The notes under the pieces are model-generated. The model saw only the letters and a list, made by a program, of their open reading frames with translations. It searched no databases and was not told the DNA's origin. This document shows positions 47,407 to 55,015 of a stretch of DNA of 64,000 bases, in pieces. A program made the position numbers and the translations under genes. Every line of letters begins with the position of its first letter. Positions within the stretch are counted from its first letter, which is position 1. Origin of the DNA: an uncultured Prevotellaceae bacterium (GTDB lineage Bacteria > Bacteroidota > Bacteroidia > Bacteroidales > Muribaculaceae); assembly GCA_900318255.1 (NCBI GenBank), contig ONJX01000011.1, positions 28,493 to 92,492 on the forward strand, given 5' to 3'.

Positions 47407-47463
47407 CAAAGCGGTCACAACTAGGTGAGCTGTAAAGATTAAAAATTTAAACACTTATAATAT

Positions 47464-48579
47464 ATGAAAAAAATAATAATTCTAATCTCCATCTCGCTTG
47501 TTGCATTGGCTACAGCTCTTGCGGCAACTACATTTAGCCGAGAGCTCGAGGAAAAGGCTATCCTGGGCGATGCCGCTGCCATGCACGAGCTCTCGGTGTG
47601 CTACCGCATGGGCACTGGCGTTGCCAAAGATCTTGATAAAGCCAACTACTGGCTTGAGCGAGCTGCACAAGAGGGCAACCCCAATGCACTCGCCACGCTT
47701 GAGCTCCTTGACAACAAAACCAGCCTCACCGAAGCCAAGCGTCGTGAGCTTGCCGCTATTGAGGCTCGAGAGCGAGAACGACTATTGCATGAGAAAGAGA
47801 AGCAGCGAATAGCTGAGGAACGGCGTCTTAAGGAGGAGGAAGAGGCTCTTGTTAAAGATGAATTATTTTTGGTAAAAGGTGTTTCATTTAAAATGATTGG
47901 TGTGCATGGTGGAGAATTCTCCATGGGAGCTAATGTGGCTACAGTAGGAACAGATGACGACGAGTTTCCAGTGCATCAGGTGATGCTCTCTTCTTTTGGA
48001 ATCGCCCAGACAGAAGTAACCCAGGAACTGTGGAATGCCGTAATGGGGAACAATCCGAGTAAATTTAAAGGCAACAAACTCCCTGTTGAGTGTGTTAGTT
48101 GGAACGATTGTATAGAGTTTATTGAAAAACTTAATGCACTGACAGGACGTGTTTTTCGTCTTCCCACCGAGGCTGAGTGGGAATATGCCGCCCGCGGCGG
48201 TCACAGTGGAGGCTACAAGTACAGCGGCAGCGACAACATCTACGACGTGGCATGGTATGAGACCAACAGCAGTGACAAAACACACAAAGTGGCCTCTAAG
48301 CAATCAAACGAGCTTGGTCTTTATGACATGAGTGGTAATGTGTGGGAGTGGTGTCAAGATTTATATGATTACCATTATTATAGTTTTAGTGAAACACGAA
48401 ATCCAATAGGACCCAAAAAGCCTAATAATGAAAATTCTTACGTACTTCGAGGAGGGTGTTTTCAAAGTTTTAAAGGACATTGCTGTGTGAGTACTAGATC
48501 TCAGAGTAAGAGTGATTCTCGCACCCCATCTATTGGATTGCGTCTTGCCTATTCTTTAGGAAATAGGAACATACATTAG
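47464..48579 (+). CDS. Exported SEL1/FGE-sulfatase protein, diverged (paralogue C)
   Basis: A 371-residue protein with the same plan (signal peptide, one SEL1 unit, charged helix, FGE domain with RLPTEAEWEYAARGG and DMSGNVWEW). The last third is AT-rich with codon use unlike the neighbours. The C-terminal segment (LRGGCFQSFKGHCC...IGLRLAYSLGNRNIH) has lost the NNC codon pattern and runs ten residues past the usual LRLAL end. It seems no longer to be a variable-region target, or arrived from elsewhere. Confidence 0.87.
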   Translation: MKKIIILISISLVALATALAATTFSRELEEKAILGDAAAMHELSVCYRMGTGVAKDLDKANYWLERAAQEGNPNALATLELLDNKTSLTEAKRRELAAIEARERERLLHEKEKQRIAEERRLKEEEEALVKDELFLVKGVSFKMIGVHGGEFSMGANVATVGTDDDEFPVHQVMLSSFGIAQTEVTQELWNAVMGNNPSKFKGNKLPVECVSWNDCIEFIEKLNALTGRVFRLPTEAEWEYAARGGHSGGYKYSGSDNIYDVAWYETNSSDKTHKVASKQSNELGLYDMSGNVWEWCQDLYDYHYYSFSETRNPIGPKKPNNENSYVLRGGCFQSFKGHCCVSTRSQSKSDSRTPSIGLRLAYSLGNRNIH

Positions 48580-48610
48580 TTAAATTGATGTTACAAATAC
48601 ATATAATAAG

Positions 48611-49744
48611 ATGAAACTGCTTAAAATTATATTTTTAGTAATAATATCGCTCGTCATTACAAGTAGGGCGATTGCTCAAGTACCTTATAGCATCGAGCTT
48701 AAACAGCGTGCCTATCTTGGAGAGCCAGATGCTATGCATCAATTATCTGTTGCTTATCGGGTAGGAAAGGGTGTTACTAAAGATGTTGATAGGGCTAACT
48801 ATTGGTTGGAACGGGCATCGGAGGAAGGCAATCCTAACGCTATTGCCACTATGGAGTTACTCGGTAACACAACCAGTTTGAGTGATGCTAAGCGTCGTGA
48901 GCTGGCTGCAGTTGAGAAACATGAGCGTGAGCGGCTGTTGAAGGCAAAAGAAGAGCAGCGTCTTGCCGAGGAACGGCGCAAGCAGGAGGAGCAGCGCCTT
49001 GCCGAGGAACGTCGCAGGCAGGAAGAACTTAAAAAGCAAGTCAAGAAGCAGACATTCACGGCTAATGGCGTTTCGTTCACCATGGTGGAAGTTCAGGGCG
49101 GCACGTTCACTATGGGTGGCACCAGCGAGCAGGGCAGCGATGCCAAGAGTAGCGAGAAACCAGCACATAAAGTGACCCTGTCGAGCTATTACATAGGTGA
49201 GACCGAGGTTACGCAGGAGTTGTGGCAAGCAGTGATGGGGAAGAATCCAAGCAAGTTCAAAGGCGACAAGCATCCTGTTGAGAAGGTGAGCTGGGACGAC
49301 TGCCAAAAATTCATCACAAAACTCAATGAAATGACAGGTAAGAATTTTCGTCTTCCAACCGAGGCCGAATGGGAATTTGCTGCCCGTGGTGGCAGTAAAA
49401 GCCGTGGCTACAAGTATAGTGGCAGCAACAATCTCAATGATGTGGCGTGGTTAGACAATAACAGTTATGACAAGATGGCAAACATCCCTAGCTATGGCAG
49501 CACCCACGCAGTAGGCACAAAGCAGTCCAACGAGCTTGGCCTCTATGACATGAGCGGTAACGTGTGGGAGTGGTGCGGCGACAACTGGTACAACTATTCT
49601 GGCATTCCCTCAAATTATAGTTCTAATTACGTGAATCGCGGCGGCGGTTGGGACGACAACGCCAAGCAATGTCGCGTGTCGAACCGCAATCGTCGGTCGC
49701 TCGACCTACGCGGCGACAACCTCGGCTTGCGTCTCGCCCTATAG
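48611..49744 (+). CDS. Exported SEL1/FGE-sulfatase protein with DGR-like variable C-terminus (paralogue D)
   Basis: A 377-residue protein. Signal peptide (about 1-22), SEL1 unit (SVAYRVGKGVTKDVDRANYW), a charged helix with a duplicated EEQRLAEERRRQ block, and an FGE domain (about 145-377). The N-terminal third is AT-rich like paralogue C; the variable region (49625-49744) is GC-rich like A and E-G. The boundary suggests a chimeric gene. It is followed by the first copy of a 44-bp linker repeat. Confidence 0.9.
   Translation: MKLLKIIFLVIISLVITSRAIAQVPYSIELKQRAYLGEPDAMHQLSVAYRVGKGVTKDVDRANYWLERASEEGNPNAIATMELLGNTTSLSDAKRRELAAVEKHERERLLKAKEEQRLAEERRKQEEQRLAEERRRQEELKKQVKKQTFTANGVSFTMVEVQGGTFTMGGTSEQGSDAKSSEKPAHKVTLSSYYIGETEVTQELWQAVMGKNPSKFKGDKHPVEKVSWDDCQKFITKLNEMTGKNFRLPTEAEWEFAARGGSKSRGYKYSGSNNLNDVAWLDNNSYDKMANIPSYGSTHAVGTKQSNELGLYDMSGNVWEWCGDNWYNYSGIPSNYSSNYVNRGGGWDDNAKQCRVSNRNRRSLDLRGDNLGLRLAL
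49625..49744 (+). other. DGR-like variable region, copy D
   Basis: 120 nt ending at the stop; varied codons AAT, AAT, GAC, GAC, AAC, CAA, AAC, AAT, CGT, CGG, CTA, GGC, GAC, AAC; fixed blocks GCC, TGT CGC GTG TCG, and GGC TTG near the end. Confidence 0.72.
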
Positions 49745-49788
49745 GTTAATACACAGCGAAAAAATGAAATAAAAACATACTGAAGCTT
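49745..49788 (+). repeat. 44-bp linker repeat, copy 1
   Basis: Starts GTTAATACACAGCG and ends CATACTGAAGCTT right before an ATG. Near-identical copies at 52684-52727 and 53712-53755 each join the end of a variable-region tail to the start of a gene with the MKH-type signal peptide. Confidence 0.9.
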
Positions 49789-50691
49789 ATGAAACACTTT
49801 AAGTTATTCTTATCCTTGATAGTGGTGCTGGTGGCGGGTCTCGCCGCCAGTGAGATTGCCATGGCTCAGGGCAAGAAGAAATCCACGTCGAAGATTCCTG
49901 TCAAGACCGAGAAGCCGGCAGCGAAGCGCACCCCTCAGCCCAAACAAGAGAAGAAGCGCGAGGCCAAGCCTCAGCCGAAGCAAGGGGACAAGCAACCCAA
50001 GCGTTCGGCCGATGAGATTATCAACGCTTATGTCAACAGCATGGTCTATGTTGAGGGCGGCACTTTCACGATGGGCGCCACGGGCGCCACGGGCGGCGAT
50101 GCGTATGATTTCGAGAAGCCCGCCCACAGTGTTACCCTGTCGAGTTATCACATAGGTCAGACCGAGGTGACCCAGGAGTTGTGGGAGGCGGTGATGGGCA
50201 GCAACCCGAGTGAGTTCAAAGGCTCTAATCGCCCTGTGGAATGCGTGAGCTGGGATGACTGCCAGGAGTTTCTCTCTCGTCTGAACCGCATCACCGGCAA
50301 GCGCTTCCGCCTTCCCACCGAGGCCGAGTGGGAGTATGCCGCCCGCGGCGGCAGCCGCAGCCGCGGCTACAAGTATAGCGGGAGCGACAACATCTACGAT
50401 GTGGCGTTCGATAAGAACAGCAATAGTGAGACAAACAATGTCGGCACCAAGCTTCCTAATGAGCTTGGTCTCTACGACATGAGCGGCAACGTTTGTGAAT
50501 GGTGCAGTGACTGGTATGGCGCTTACAGCAGCATTGCTCAGAGCAACCCCACTGGCCCCAGCTCGGGCTCCTTCCGCGTGCACCGTGGTGGCAGTTGGTA
50601 CGACGACGCCGGGCGCTGTCGTGTGTCGAACCGGAACTTCAACTCGCCCGACAACCGCAACAACCTCCTCGGCTTGCGACTCGCCCTATAG
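49789..50691 (+). CDS. Exported FGE-sulfatase protein with DGR-like variable C-terminus (paralogue E)
   Basis: A 300-residue protein without the SEL1 unit. Signal peptide (about 1-27, ending AMAQ), a Lys/Pro-rich basic linker (about 28-80, KPAAKRTPQPKQEKK type), then the FGE domain (about 85-300; VEGGTFTMGAT, VTQELWEAVMG, RLPTEAEWEYAARGG). The variable region is at 50572-50691. Of the five copies this one has the most AAC codons (AAC at seven variable sites), so it may be closest to the inferred template. The N-terminus is shared with F and G. Confidence 0.9.
   Translation: MKHFKLFLSLIVVLVAGLAASEIAMAQGKKKSTSKIPVKTEKPAAKRTPQPKQEKKREAKPQPKQGDKQPKRSADEIINAYVNSMVYVEGGTFTMGATGATGGDAYDFEKPAHSVTLSSYHIGQTEVTQELWEAVMGSNPSEFKGSNRPVECVSWDDCQEFLSRLNRITGKRFRLPTEAEWEYAARGGSRSRGYKYSGSDNIYDVAFDKNSNSETNNVGTKLPNELGLYDMSGNVCEWCSDWYGAYSSIAQSNPTGPSSGSFRVHRGGSWYDDAGRCRVSNRNFNSPDNRNNLLGLRLAL
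50572..50691 (+). other. DGR-like variable region, copy E
   Basis: 120 nt ending at the stop; varied codons TTC, CAC, TAC, GAC, GAC, CGC, AAC, AAC, TTC, AAC, AAC, AAC, AAC, CTC, every one ending in C. Confidence 0.78.
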
Positions 50692-50759
50692 TTTTTAAAA
50701 TCTTCAACATAATAATCATAAAGTTGAGGGGATATAACTAGTTAACACATACTGAAAAT

Positions 50760-52643
50760 ATGAAAAAAATATTAACGACATTACTTGTTTCAGTTTTTAC
50801 TATCACTGCTGCTCAAGGACAAAACAAATATTCTAAAGAACTCGAAAAGAAAGCTCTTTCAGGTGATGTTATAGCGCAAAACAATCTTGGAGTGTGCTAT
50901 TCCGAAGGCAATGGCGTAGCAAAAGACAATAAAGAAGCCCTGAAATGGTATCTTAAGGCTGCTAATCAGGGCTATAAGACTGCCCAATATAATTTGGCCC
51001 TCGACTACTATCATGGCAATGATGCTGTGGCTCAAGACTATGTTGAGGCTGCAAAATGGTTTACTAAAGCCGCAGAACAAAATGACAAGAAATCACAATA
51101 TATGCTTGGCATCATTTATCATTTTGGCTATGGTGTTGAAAAAGACTACAGTCAAGCCTATAAGTGGTTTGAAAAAGCTGCTAATCAAGGAGACGCCACT
51201 TCGCAATTCTACATGGGATGGTATTATGGTAGTGGTAATGGTGTAGCTCAAGATTACAAGCAATCGGTCAACTGGTACCAACTAGCTAGTGAGAAAGGAA
51301 ATGCCAGCGCCTATTATAACATGGGTGTGTACTACTTGAACGGACAAGGTGTTGACAAAGATTATGAACAAGCATGTCATTGCTTTTATGAGGCAGCCCA
51401 AAGGGGATATGACAAAGCTCTGGAATGGTTAAAAAGTAGGGCGCAGCAAGGTAAGATTGAAGCACAATATTATCTTGCCTGCACCTTTTATTCGGCTAAG
51501 GATTACACCCATGCTATCGAGTGGTTCAAAAAAGCAGCTGATCAAGGCGACAACAACTCTATGGACAAGTTGGGCATAATCTATGAGGAAGGAATAGGAG
51601 TTGACAAAGACTTTAATGCAGCCGAGCAGTATTATCTCAAAGCTACCAATAATGGCTCGCTCAGTGCAATGAATAATCTCGCAATCCTCTATACCGATAA
51701 ACTTAAGCAGCACAATAAGGCCCTAGAATGGTTTAATAAAGCTGTTAAAGAAGGTTATGCCGAGGCTTATAGGAATATTGCCATCATGTATTATTTTGGT
51801 GATGCTGTGGGTGTTGACTATTCCAAAGTGATAGATTATGCTTCGGAATATCTGATTAGAGCCAACATTAAGGATGAGAGTAACGATAGTTACCTGAGCG
51901 CCTTTTGGATGCTTGAGGATGTGTGTGCTAAACACAACAGCACAGGGAAGTATAACACACAGCTTGCATCTAAATCTGATGTTTTCAACCTTTTCAATAA
52001 AGCAGTGCTAAGCGAAAGCCATGAGGCTATCAACGATTTTGGTCTTGGTTTTTGTTATGCCTATGGCATTGGCACTTCTAAAGATATAGATAAGGCAAAG
52101 AGCTTATTTTTTGGTGGCGGTGACTACAACACTCTCTATGATAAAAGCTGTTTCTGTGCGTCAGTTTTTATTGACATGATAAACAATAAGGCACTCGGAA
52201 ACGTCACTGAAAAGCAAAAATATAATATCGCCCAGATTTGGCAATCATGGGACGGCGAGATGGCTGTGATTGTTGCTAAAGCTATGATTGAGGGTAAAAT
52301 CGTAAAAAAAGATGTACAGGGAGCTATTAACACATTGAAACTTGTGATTAAGAATAATGACAATGATTGTCCCGTGGCTGAATATGAGCTGGCAAAGTAT
52401 TATATCAACAACGATATGAAGCAACATTACTCCGATGCTTTTAAACTGTTGAAACATGCATCGGCCGACGAAGAAGCACGACTGGGTGATGCCATGAACT
52501 TGCTCAATACATGCTACCGATTCGGTCTTGGAACCACAAAGGATTTGAAACTTGCAAACTATTGGCTTAACAAAGCCGAGCAAACTGGCAGCAATGATGC
52601 AAACTTAATAAAGCGACAATTAGCAGGCACGAAAAATAATTAG
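50760..52643 (+). CDS. Exported SEL1-repeat protein
   Basis: A 627-residue protein with signal peptide (cut near residue 20). It has more than a dozen SEL1 repeats, for example LGVCYSEGNGVAKDNKEAL, MGVYYLNGQGVDKDYEQA and NTCYRFGLGTTKDLKLANYW. The DNA is clearly more AT-rich than the FGE genes on either side. Its stop is followed at once by an orphan variable-region tail (52659-52683), so it seems to have been placed into or recombined with the FGE array. Confidence 0.9.
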   Translation: MKKILTTLLVSVFTITAAQGQNKYSKELEKKALSGDVIAQNNLGVCYSEGNGVAKDNKEALKWYLKAANQGYKTAQYNLALDYYHGNDAVAQDYVEAAKWFTKAAEQNDKKSQYMLGIIYHFGYGVEKDYSQAYKWFEKAANQGDATSQFYMGWYYGSGNGVAQDYKQSVNWYQLASEKGNASAYYNMGVYYLNGQGVDKDYEQACHCFYEAAQRGYDKALEWLKSRAQQGKIEAQYYLACTFYSAKDYTHAIEWFKKAADQGDNNSMDKLGIIYEEGIGVDKDFNAAEQYYLKATNNGSLSAMNNLAILYTDKLKQHNKALEWFNKAVKEGYAEAYRNIAIMYYFGDAVGVDYSKVIDYASEYLIRANIKDESNDSYLSAFWMLEDVCAKHNSTGKYNTQLASKSDVFNLFNKAVLSESHEAINDFGLGFCYAYGIGTSKDIDKAKSLFFGGGDYNTLYDKSCFCASVFIDMINNKALGNVTEKQKYNIAQIWQSWDGEMAVIVAKAMIEGKIVKKDVQGAINTLKLVIKNNDNDCPVAEYELAKYYINNDMKQHYSDAFKLLKHASADEEARLGDAMNLLNTCYRFGLGTTKDLKLANYWLNKAEQTGSNDANLIKRQLAGTKNN

Positions 52644-52658
52644 AAACCGTTGTAACCG

Positions 52659-52683
52659 CCTCGGCTTGCGCCTCGCCCTATAG
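52659..52683 (+). pseudogene. Orphan 3' tail of a variable-region FGE gene
   Basis: Encodes LGLRLAL followed by TAG, identical in sense to the end of paralogues A, B, D-G, but attached to nothing: the SEL1 gene ends 16 bp before. It is followed by linker copy 2. Best explained as what is left of an FGE gene lost by recombination. Confidence 0.8.
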
Positions 52684-52727
52684 GTTAATACACAGCGAAA
52701 AAAAGAAATAAAAACATACTGAAGCTT
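52684..52727 (+). repeat. 44-bp linker repeat, copy 2
   Basis: One base different from copy 1 (AAAAAAAGAAATA in place of AAAAAATGAAATA). It joins the orphan tail to paralogue F. Confidence 0.9.
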
Positions 52728-53711
52728 ATGAAACACGTTAAGTTATTATTAGCATTGATAGTGGTGCTGCTGGCGGGGCTTGCCGCCAGTGAGATGGCCA
52801 TGGCTCAAGGCAAGAAGAAATCCACGTCTAAGATTCCTGTCAAGACCGAGAAGCCGGCAGCGAAGCGCACCCCTCAGCCAAAGCAAGAAAAGAAGCCGGC
52901 GGCAAAGCCACGGCAGGAGAAGAAACGTGAGGCAAAGCCTCAACCGAAGGCAGAGCCCAAACCTCAACCGAAGGCAGAGCCCAAGAAACCCAAGCGTTCG
53001 GCCGATGAGATTATCAACGCTTATGTCAACAGCATGGTCTATGTTGAGGGTGGCACGTTCACTATGGGAGCCACCAGCGAGCAGGGCGGTGATGCGTATG
53101 ATGCCGAGAAACCAGCCCACAGTGTTACCCTGTCGAGTTATCACATAGGTCAGACCGAGGTGACCCAGGAGTTGTGGGAGGCGGTGATGGGCAGCAACCC
53201 GAGCAGTTTCAAGGGCTCTAATCGCCCTGTGGAATGCGTGAGCTAGGAGGACTGCCAGGAGTTTCTCTCTCGTCTGAACCGCATCACCGGGGAGCGCTTC
53301 CGCCTTCCCACCGAGGCCGAGTGGGAGTATGCCGCCCGCGGCGGCAGCCGCAGCCGCGGCTACAAGTACAGCGGCAGCGACAACATCTACGATGTGGCGT
53401 GGTTCACCCAGAACAGCCGCGACAAGGGTTCAAGCAGTCCTGACTATGGCACCCACGCAGTTGGCACCAAGCTACCCAACGAGCTTGGTCTCTATGACAT
53501 GAGCGGCAACGTGTGGGAATGGTGCAGCGACTGGTATGGCGCTTACAGCAGCAGCGCGCAGAGCAACCCCACTGGCCCCAGCTCGGGCTCTTACCGCGTG
53601 AATCGTGGCGGCGGCTGGTGCAACAGCGCCAGGTACTGTCGCGTGTCGGACCGCGACATCAGCTCGGCCGGCTACAGCAGCCTCAACCTCGGCTTGCGTC
53701 TTGCCCTATAG
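52728..53711 (+). pseudogene. FGE-sulfatase protein with variable C-terminus, interrupted by TAG (paralogue F)
   Basis: The reading frame would give 327 residues but holds one in-frame TAG at 53244-53246. The paralogues have Trp (TGG) there in the motif VSWDDCQEF, so a single G-to-A change made the stop. Before it: signal peptide, Lys/Pro-rich linker (longer than in E), first half of the FGE domain. After it the frame is intact to the end, including the variable region 53592-53711. The product would be a 172-residue truncated protein. Whether it is dead, or kept as a donor of variable sequence, is unknown. Confidence 0.85.
53592..53711 (+). other. DGR-like variable region, copy F
   Basis: 120 nt ending at the stop; varied codons TAC, AAT, TGC, AAC, AGC, TAC, GAC, GAC, ATC, AGC, TAC, AGC, CTC, AAC. 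The TAG lesion lies upstream of it. Confidence 0.75.
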
Positions 53712-53755
53712 GTTAATACACAGCGAAAAAATGAAATAAAAACATACTGAAGCTT
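53712..53755 (+). repeat. 44-bp linker repeat, copy 3
   Basis: Same sequence as copy 1, between paralogues F and G. Confidence 0.9.
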
Positions 53756-54763
53756 ATGAAACACGTTAAGTTATTATTTGCATTGATAGTGGTGCTGCTG
53801 GCGGGTCTTGCCGCCGGTGAGATGGCCATGGCTCAAGGCAAGAAGAAATCCACGTCGAAGATTCCTGTCAAGACCGAGAAACCGGCAGCAAAGCGCACCA
53901 CTCAGCCCAAGCAAGAAAAGAAGCCGGCAGCAAAGCCTCGGCAGGAGAAGAAGCGCGAGGCTGACGAGGCCCCCAGAAAAGTTGTGGAGCGCAAGCCACA
54001 ATCCAAGCCTGAGCCAAAACCAGAACCCAAGGCAGAACCAGCTCTAAGCAACCGCACGTTCACGGCAAATGGCGTGTCGTTCACGATGGTGGCAGTGCAG
54101 GGTGGCACGTTCACTATGGGTGCCACCAGCGAGCAGGGCAGCGATGCCGATAGCGACGAGAGACCAAAACATAACGTGACACTGTCGAGTTATCACATAG
54201 GCGAGACCGAGGTCACACAGGCTTTGTGGGAGGCGGTTATGGGCAGTAACCCTAGCCGCTTTAAGGGGTCGAATCGTCCTGTGGAGAGGGTGTCATGGAA
54301 AGATTGCCAGGAGTTCATAAAGAAACTTAACAAACTTACTGGCAAGCAGTTTCGCTTACCTACTGAGGCTGAGTGGGAGTATGCCGCCCGCGGCGGTCAC
54401 AGTGGAGGCTACAAGTACAGCGGCAGCGACATCATCTACGACGTAGCATGGTTCGACATGAACAGCTCTGACAAGGGCTCAAGCAGCCCCGACTATGGCA
54501 CACATCCTGTTGCGAGCAAGCGAGCCAACGAGCTGGGCATCTACGACATGAGTGGCAACGTGTGGGAATGGTGCAGTGACTGGTGGTATGGCGCTTACAG
54601 CAGCAGTTCTCAGTCTAACCCCACTGGTCCCAGTTCGGGCTCTCTCCGCGTGTTCCGTGGTGGCGGCTGGAGCTACCGCGCCGGGAACTGTCGAGTGTCG
54701 CGCCGGAACAGCAGCTCGCCCGACTACCGGAGCAGCGACCTAGGCTTGCGCCTTGCCCTATAG
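53756..54763 (+). CDS. Exported FGE-sulfatase protein with DGR-like variable C-terminus (paralogue G)
   Basis: A 335-residue protein. The N-terminus (signal peptide and Lys/Pro linker, about 1-100) matches E and F; the next part (NRTFTANGVSFTMV) matches the start of the FGE domain in B and D, so this gene joins two lineages. FGE motifs are complete (VQGGTFTMGAT, RLPTEAEWEYAARGG, DMSGNVWEW). The variable region is 54644-54763. The second copy of the downstream hairpin element follows the stop. Confidence 0.9.
   Translation: MKHVKLLFALIVVLLAGLAAGEMAMAQGKKKSTSKIPVKTEKPAAKRTTQPKQEKKPAAKPRQEKKREADEAPRKVVERKPQSKPEPKPEPKAEPALSNRTFTANGVSFTMVAVQGGTFTMGATSEQGSDADSDERPKHNVTLSSYHIGETEVTQALWEAVMGSNPSRFKGSNRPVERVSWKDCQEFIKKLNKLTGKQFRLPTEAEWEYAARGGHSGGYKYSGSDIIYDVAWFDMNSSDKGSSSPDYGTHPVASKRANELGIYDMSGNVWEWCSDWWYGAYSSSSQSNPTGPSSGSLRVFRGGGWSYRAGNCRVSRRNSSSPDYRSSDLGLRLAL
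54644..54763 (+). other. DGR-like variable region, copy G
   Basis: 120 nt ending at the stop; varied codons CTC, TTC, AGC, TAC, CGC, AAC, CGC, AAC, AGC, AGC, TAC, AGC, AGC, GAC, all ending in C. Confidence 0.78.
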
Positions 54764-54868
54764 TTCTCCCCTTGTTAAAGCGAGCCAGTGGAATTTTGCC
54801 CGAAAAAGCGAGCTGCGCCAGCGCGAGCAAAACGAGGGCAAAATCGCACTGAGCGAGCGCCGCGGCGA
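54764..54868 (+). repeat. Downstream hairpin element, copy 2
   Basis: Nearly identical to 39511-39616; stem ATTTTGCCC (54793-54801) with GGGCAAAAT (54836-54844). Confidence 0.8.
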
Positions 54869-54924
54869 ATAGTAAAAAACACTGAATAATACTCATTGTT
54901 ACTGATTATTTCAAGAAAAAATGT

Positions 54925-54932
54925 TAACTTTG
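54925..54932 (+). promoter_or_regulatory. -7 box (TAACTTTG) for the kinase genes
   Basis: Matches TAnnTTTG, 84 bp before the first kinase start. The leader holds a possible 17-codon ORF (54956-55009, MGMDIYADTCPIVDHKK) ending 6 bp before the kinase ATG; its reality is unproven. Confidence 0.5.
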
Positions 54933-55015
54933 TTGCTTTAAAATCGTTATTCACAATGGGCATGGACATTTATGCTGACACTTGCCCCATTGTGGACCAT
55001 AAGAAATGACCTCAC

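Noticed and set aside
49745..53755. Insertion sequence flanked by the 44-bp linker repeats
   Set aside because: No transposase and no terminal inverted repeats; the linkers are gene-border sequence duplicated together with the genes.
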